Below, piece after piece: positions 59,976 to 64,000 of a stretch of 64,000 nucleotides of DNA. The notes under the pieces were generated by a model. The model worked only from the letters and a program-made list of their open reading frames with translations, was not told the DNA's origin and searched no databases. Each line of letters starts with the position of its first letter. Position 1 is the first letter of the stretch. The stretch comes from Thalassovita sp. Lineage in GTDB: Bacteria > Pseudomonadota > Alphaproteobacteria > Rhodobacterales > Rhodobacteraceae. Location of the stretch: positions 62,001 to 126,000 of the forward strand of contig JARGPB010000010.1 in the NCBI GenBank assembly GCA_029212905.1, in the 5' to 3' direction. The translations under genes and the position numbers were made by a program.

Positions 59976-60419
59976 TCACCAGCGGGTCAGCGCATCCTCA
60001 TCCTCGTCTTTGGCCGCGACCCAATCCGCGCCCGAGGTTGTGAACTCTTTCTTCCAGAAGGGTGCGCGGGATTTCAGATAGTCCATCAGGAACTCAGCCG
60101 CCTCGAACGCGTCCTTACGATGGCGCGAGGCCGTAGCGACCATCATGATTCGTTCATTCACAGCCATAGGGCCAAAGCGGTGGATGATCAGCACACCCCC
60201 CAAGGACCAGCGGTCACGGGCGTGCTGTTCGATCTTGTCCAGGGCCTTTTCGGTCATGCCGGGGTAATGCTCGATTACCATGCGGTCTAGCGTGTCGCCC
60301 GGCAAATCCCGCACGATCCCGGTGAACGTGACAACAGCCCCCATATCCGTTTGGGCGTCCGCAAACCGTTCGGTTTCTCGCCCCAGATCAAAGGCCGCTT
60401 GCTGAACACGAACGGTCAT
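59976..60419 (-). CDS. moaE: Molybdopterin synthase catalytic subunit
   Basis: A 147-residue MoaE that, with MoaD, inserts sulphur to make molybdopterin. 'GAVVTFTGIVRD', 'MVIEHYPGMTEKALDKI', 'LIIHRFGPMAVNERIMMVATASRHRKDAFEAAEFLMDYLKSRAPFWKKE' are diagnostic, the last holding the catalytic Lys. It follows moaD by one base. Confidence 0.96.
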   Translation of the reverse strand: MTVRVQQAAFDLGRETERFADAQTDMGAVVTFTGIVRDLPGDTLDRMVIEHYPGMTEKALDKIEQHARDRWSLGGVLIIHRFGPMAVNERIMMVATASRHRKDAFEAAEFLMDYLKSRAPFWKKEFTTSGADWVAAKDEDEDALTRW

Positions 60420-60420
60420 A

Positions 60421-60666
60421 TCAACCCCCAGTCATTGGCGGGAAAAACGCCACTTCACGTGCCTCGGCCAACGAGGCGTCAAAGTCAGTCAGTTCCTGAT
60501 CAACAGCAACACATAGCGCGTTGAGATCAGCAAAAGCGGCCTCGTAACGTGGTTCGCGCGCGCGCAATTCCGCAACCAGATCGGCAACGGTCGCCGCCTG
60601 TGTGTCGACCCGCTCCCGCGGGAGGCCGATCCGTTCACGGACCCAAGCGAAATACAGCACATCCAT
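60421..60666 (-). CDS. moaD: Molybdopterin synthase sulphur carrier subunit
   Basis: An 81-residue ubiquitin-like protein ending in the thiocarboxylate-forming Gly-Gly ('FFPPMTGG'). 'MDVLYFAWVRERIGLPRERV' is the family start; the ATG at 60666 overlaps the pgsA stop by one base (TGATG). Confidence 0.95.
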   Translation of the reverse strand: MDVLYFAWVRERIGLPRERVDTQAATVADLVAELRAREPRYEAAFADLNALCVAVDQELTDFDASLAEAREVAFFPPMTGG

Positions 60667-61331
60667 CACGTGTCGTCCTTCAGATGCGGCAGGGCCTTGC
60701 GGAAATAATCCAACCCGGTCACAGCCGTTAGCACAGCCGCTACCCACAATAGGATCAACCCCGCATAGCCGCTCCAGATCATTCCTTCCATTTTCCAGCG
60801 CAGACCGTGCAGGTCTTCTTCGCGCGCTGCCAGAATATCAATAACCAGCTCTTCGTCCATCCCGTAGGCCGACATACCAAAGTAGTGCTCGAACACGCCT
60901 TGAAGGAACAGAATCGCAATCGCCACCATCTGGAACGTGGTTTTCCACTTGGCCAGCTTCGTGACCTTCAGCGTGCCCGCCGTATCGCCCAAGAATTCCC
61001 GCAACCCCGAGACGAACACCTCGCGGAACAGGATAAACGTCGCCGGCAACACCAACCCTGGCGACATCGAGGAGTAGCCCACAATCACCATCAGCGCGAT
61101 CACCACCATCGCCTTGTCGGCGATCGGGTCCAGCATGGCGCCCAGTTTGGTTTCTTGTCCCCAAAGCCGGGCCAGATAGCCATCAAACCAATCGGTGGCA
61201 GCAGCCCCAAGAAACAGCATCAGCGCGAACCAATCAGCATAGGGGCGCGTAAAATACAGGAACATCAGCGCGACCCCAGGGGCTGCCAGAAGACGGATAA
61301 CCGTCAGGATATTCGGGATTGTCCATGTCAT
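60666..61331 (-). CDS. pgsA: CDP-diacylglycerol--glycerol-3-phosphate 3-phosphatidyltransferase
   Basis: A 221-residue membrane enzyme making phosphatidylglycerol phosphate. The CDP-alcohol phosphotransferase motif is complete: 'DWFDGYLARLWGQETKLGAMLDPIADK'. The order uvrC-pgsA-moaD-moaE is common in alphaproteobacteria; here a kinase gene lies between uvrC and pgsA. The 200-bp gap to the kinase start holds both divergent promoters; none is clear by eye. Confidence 0.96.
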   Translation of the reverse strand: MTWTIPNILTVIRLLAAPGVALMFLYFTRPYADWFALMLFLGAAATDWFDGYLARLWGQETKLGAMLDPIADKAMVVIALMVIVGYSSMSPGLVLPATFILFREVFVSGLREFLGDTAGTLKVTKLAKWKTTFQMVAIAILFLQGVFEHYFGMSAYGMDEELVIDILAAREEDLHGLRWKMEGMIWSGYAGLILLWVAAVLTAVTGLDYFRKALPHLKDDT

Positions 61332-61531
61332 GCTGATTACCTATCCGGTTCACACGCTGCTGAAAAGCACCCTTTCGCGCAGCATTTAAGGCCATGCAGG
61401 GCACATCAATACCATCAGATACCCCTTGAACAGTCCAAGTTTTGCCACAGAAACAAACTTTAATTGAATGCAACCTGCTGCGCCCAGTATTATCTCCCTA
61501 TTCCGCCGACTTTCGGCAAAGGACTTTGACC

Positions 61532-63313
61532 GTGACCTGCCTTGCCCCTCATATTTTTGACTTCCCTGTGATTGGAACATTGGTCGTCTTGCTGGGATCG
61601 GCGCTTTTCACCATCTGGGTTCGGACAAATCACCAGTTCGCGGGGAAACAGGCCTTTCTGGCTGCCGAGTCAGGCATGCTGTGGTGGTTGTTCACCGCCG
61701 CGATGGAGTTGTCCAACCCCAGCCTAAGCTGCAAGCTGTTCTGGAGCCAAGCCGCCTGGCCCGGTATCATCCTGATGACATCAGCCTGGACGTTTTTCCT
61801 GTATCACTATGCGATCGGGCGGGACGTCTCGCACCCTCGGCTGCGCAAGGCCCTGCTGTGGGGTGGTCCCATTTTGGTGTTCCTGATTGCCTTCAGCAAT
61901 GATTTTCACCACTTGCTGTATACGCAGAACACCCGCCTGATCACTGTCGATGGGCGCCCCTCTGGGGCTTATGACCACGGGCCGGTGTTCTTTGTCGTCG
62001 TGTCCTATGTCTATCTGTTCATGCTGGGGTCCGTGGGCATCGGAATAGCGGCCATCCGCAGAGCTGTGCCTCGTTTGCGCTCGTTCTTTGCGCTGATGCT
62101 GTTCATCACACTGGTCCCCCTTGTGGCCAACTTGTTCTATGTTCTGGGTGGCTTCACGCTGTTCGGATTTGACCCGACACCATTTATGTTCTCGCTTGTT
62201 ACGGCCGCGTTTGGGTGGCTTGTTATCAACAACCGCATGATGGATATCACGTCGATCGCACGGGACATGCTGTTCGATATGACCACCAGTCCGATCTTGA
62301 TCTTTGACGAAGACGGGGCCCTGTCCGGGATGAATATCCCCGCCCGCCAGGTATTGGGCCAAGAGCACCGCGAGACTGGCACCGACCTAACCCAGCTACC
62401 GCAAATCGGGACGATCGTCACCGAAGTGCTGCGCACCGGGAAACTTCCGGGTGGATCGACCGTAATCTGGGACGACAAAACCTATGATCCGCGCCTGACT
62501 GCACTGCCCAGCCCGATCAACCCCGACGGGCATGCTGTCGGCTGGACCATCACCTTTGTGGACATCTCCGAGCAACAGGCCCATGCGGATCTGATGGCCC
62601 GGACAGCACAACAGGCAGAGGCCGCCAATCGCGCGAAATCGGATTTCCTGTCGACTGTCAGCCACGAGTTGCGCACGCCTCTGACGTCGATCCAGGGGGC
62701 ACTGGACATTGTTCAGATGACTGCGGGCGATAAAATCCCCGAGCAGTCCTCGCAATTGATCACCATTGCGGCCAACAACACGCGCCGTCTGAAAACTCTG
62801 ATCGATGACCTTCTGGACTTGCAAAGGATGGAGCAGGGCCTGATGGAGTTCCAGATGGAGAAACTGGACCTTCTACCGCTTTTGCAAGAATCCATAGCCG
62901 CGAACAAAGCCTATCTGGATGGGTATAGCGTAGAGGCCGTCGCTCATTTTCCGCAAACCCCCTGTATTGTCTTGGGGGATCAGAAACGCCTGATGCAGGT
63001 GATGGCGAATCTACTGTCAAATGCCGCGAAATTCTCGGACCATGGCAAAACCGTCGAGGTCATCCTGCGCAAACGGAATACCCAATTTGATATCATGGTC
63101 CGCGACCACGGTGTCGGCATCCCGCCCGACTGCGAGGGCAAGGTGTTCGGGCGCTTCAGCCAAGTGGATTCTACAGCCACGCGCACACGCGGTGGTTCAG
63201 GGCTTGGGTTGAATATCACTCAGGAAATCCTCGAGGCCCATGACGGCACAATCCGGTATGAAAGCACCCTGGGCGACGGTACGACCTTTATTGTCACCCT
63301 GCCCTCTATCTGA
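61532..63313 (+). CDS. Orphan histidine kinase with 7TM N-terminus
   Basis: A sensor kinase of 593 residues if started at GTG 61532, which follows AAAGGA by eight bases; an in-frame TTG at 61442 is less likely. The N-terminal domain (about 10-225) has seven transmembrane helices of the histidine-kinase 7TM type. Then come a PAS-like region (about 260-360), HisKA with phospho-accepting His in 'STVSHELRTPLTSIQGAL', and HATPase ('MQVMANLLSNAAKFS', 'DHGVGIPPDC', 'GGSGLGLNITQEI'). No response regulator is adjacent. The ligand is unknown. Confidence 0.9.
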   Translation: MTCLAPHIFDFPVIGTLVVLLGSALFTIWVRTNHQFAGKQAFLAAESGMLWWLFTAAMELSNPSLSCKLFWSQAAWPGIILMTSAWTFFLYHYAIGRDVSHPRLRKALLWGGPILVFLIAFSNDFHHLLYTQNTRLITVDGRPSGAYDHGPVFFVVVSYVYLFMLGSVGIGIAAIRRAVPRLRSFFALMLFITLVPLVANLFYVLGGFTLFGFDPTPFMFSLVTAAFGWLVINNRMMDITSIARDMLFDMTTSPILIFDEDGALSGMNIPARQVLGQEHRETGTDLTQLPQIGTIVTEVLRTGKLPGGSTVIWDDKTYDPRLTALPSPINPDGHAVGWTITFVDISEQQAHADLMARTAQQAEAANRAKSDFLSTVSHELRTPLTSIQGALDIVQMTAGDKIPEQSSQLITIAANNTRRLKTLIDDLLDLQRMEQGLMEFQMEKLDLLPLLQESIAANKAYLDGYSVEAVAHFPQTPCIVLGDQKRLMQVMANLLSNAAKFSDHGKTVEVILRKRNTQFDIMVRDHGVGIPPDCEGKVFGRFSQVDSTATRTRGGSGLGLNITQEILEAHDGTIRYESTLGDGTTFIVTLPSI

Positions 63314-63318
63314 TCCCC

Positions 63319-64000
63319 CTACCCGTTTTCGTGAAAAAACCCATAGATCGTCTCGGCCAGCGCGTCTGAGATCCCATCGACCGCCTTTAGGTCAGCCAGG
63401 TTAGCGCCACTAACGGCCTTGGCCGACCCGAAATGCGCCAGCAAAGCCCGTTTACGCGTCACCCCGACGCCCGGCACATCGTCCAGCGGTGTGGCGCCTA
63501 CGGCCTTGGCGCGTTTCGCACGGTGGGTGCCAATGGCGAACCTGTGCGCTTCGTCCCGCAAGCGCTGGACGAAATACAATACCGGGTCATTCATCCGCAG
63601 CGCAAAGGGGCGTACGCCGGGGCGGTGGAATTCTTCCTTGCCGTGGTCGCGGTCCACGCCCTTGGCGACGCCGACCATGGGAATATCCTCGACGCCGTAT
63701 TCCTGCATGATCTGACGCACGGCGCTGACCTGCCCTGCCCCGCCATCAATCAACAATAGATCCGGCCACAGCCCTTTTTCGCGGTCTGGGTCTTCTTTCA
63801 GCAGGCGTTTGAAACGGCGGGTGAGCACCTCTTTCATCATGCCGAAATCGTCGCCAGGGGTCAGGTCCTCGCCTTTGATGTTGAACTTGCGGTACTGGCT
63901 CTTCATGAACCCTTCGGGACCCGCGACAATCATGCCCCCGACAGCATTCGTGCCCTGAATATGCGAGTTGTCGTAGACCTCGATCCGTTGCGGAGGGCCG
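63319..64000 (-). CDS. uvrC: Excinuclease ABC subunit C (partial)
   Basis: C-terminal 226 residues of UvrC, cut by the right edge. Visible are 'RIEVYDNSHIQGTNAVGGMIVAGPEGFMKSQYRKFNIK' from the RNase H-like 5' nuclease domain, 'DLLLIDGGAGQV', 'FVQRLRDEAHRFAIGTHR', and the C-terminal helix-hairpin-helix pair 'LDDVPGVGVTRKRALLAHFGSAKAV...VDGISDALAETIY'. UvrC makes both incisions in nucleotide excision repair. Its stop lies five bases from the stop of the convergent kinase gene. Confidence 0.96.
   Translation of the reverse strand, partial: GPPQRIEVYDNSHIQGTNAVGGMIVAGPEGFMKSQYRKFNIKGEDLTPGDDFGMMKEVLTRRFKRLLKEDPDREKGLWPDLLLIDGGAGQVSAVRQIMQEYGVEDIPMVGVAKGVDRDHGKEEFHRPGVRPFALRMNDPVLYFVQRLRDEAHRFAIGTHRAKRAKAVGATPLDDVPGVGVTRKRALLAHFGSAKAVSGANLADLKAVDGISDALAETIYGFFHENG

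Noticed and set aside
63313..63324. Possible terminator between the kinase gene and uvrC
   Set aside because: The gap is only five bases and no stem with a T-run is visible.
1..64000. Prophage, integrative element or defence island
   Set aside because: No integrase, transposase, toxin-antitoxin pair, restriction or phage gene was recognised, and nearly all genes are core metabolic genes in familiar order.

Overview
The window is ordinary, GC-rich chromosomal DNA of an alphaproteobacterium, most likely a member of the Rhodobacterales (Roseobacter/Rhodobacter relatives). The evidence is a gcvT gene behind a tandem glycine riboswitch, a TIGR02302/DUF4175 protein next to lysA, phaA and phaB with a CTGC-N4-GCAG operator, a 44-residue aa3 oxidase subunit IV, plant-type glutamate-cysteine ligase, ETF-ubiquinone oxidoreductase, and dense overlapping (ATGA/TGATG) operons. 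I see no rRNA, tRNA, CRISPR array, insertion sequence or prophage gene.

Layout. 1-7.5 kb: gcvT (cut by the edge) with its riboswitch, an NsrR-like Rrf2 regulator beside a perfect FNR-type box, a gamma-glutamylcyclotransferase-like gene, gltX, nadE, a secreted MORN-repeat protein and an SDR enzyme. 7.6-9.4 kb: leuA behind a leucine-codon leader peptide and attenuator-like hairpins. 9.5-15.4 kb: leftward operon argH - small lipoprotein - DUF2834 - lysA - TIGR02302. 15.4-18 kb: TlpA-like thioredoxin, a small membrane protein, a sterol-desaturase family protein, tag. 18.1-21.2 kb: EAL phosphodiesterase, phaA, phaB. 21.2-25.6 kb: LysR regulator and DMT exporter, YdcH, tRNA methyltransferase, DUF2007, polyprenyl diphosphate synthase. 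25.7-30 kb: ispE, TPR protein, ETF-QO. 30.3-40.2 kb: greA, azlCD, an acyl-CoA dehydrogenase with an MBL hydrolase, oxidase subunit IV, tsaC, yqgE and a DsbD-alpha-like protein. 40.4-47.3 kb: an RND efflux pump, moaB, lysE, and a uracil-DNA glycosylase relative. 47.4-52.8 kb: pyrB - five small membrane-protein genes - a dihydroorotase homologue lacking metal ligands - plsY. 53-57.6 kb: gshA, a small membrane protein, an APH-fold kinase, rsmE, ubiA. 57.7-64 kb: an OmpA-family protein with a coiled-coil partner, moaE/moaD/pgsA, an orphan 7TM histidine kinase, and uvrC (cut by the edge).

Most genes are housekeeping: amino acid, NAD, glutathione, pyrimidine, quinone, phospholipid and molybdopterin synthesis. 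The less ordinary content lies in regulation and gene context. The main points are (1) the leuA leader with mutually exclusive hairpins; (2) the pyrimidine operon in which a cassette of PH-like membrane proteins sits between pyrB and a metal-ligand-less dihydroorotase; (3) two families of short dispersed repeats found mainly where convergent genes end; (4) palindromic operators at nsrR, phaB and the LysR gene; and (5) family members with altered key residues, including a family-4-like UDG without its usual Fe-S cysteines and a lipoprotein with a His-then-Cys pattern. I found no clear mobile or defence system.
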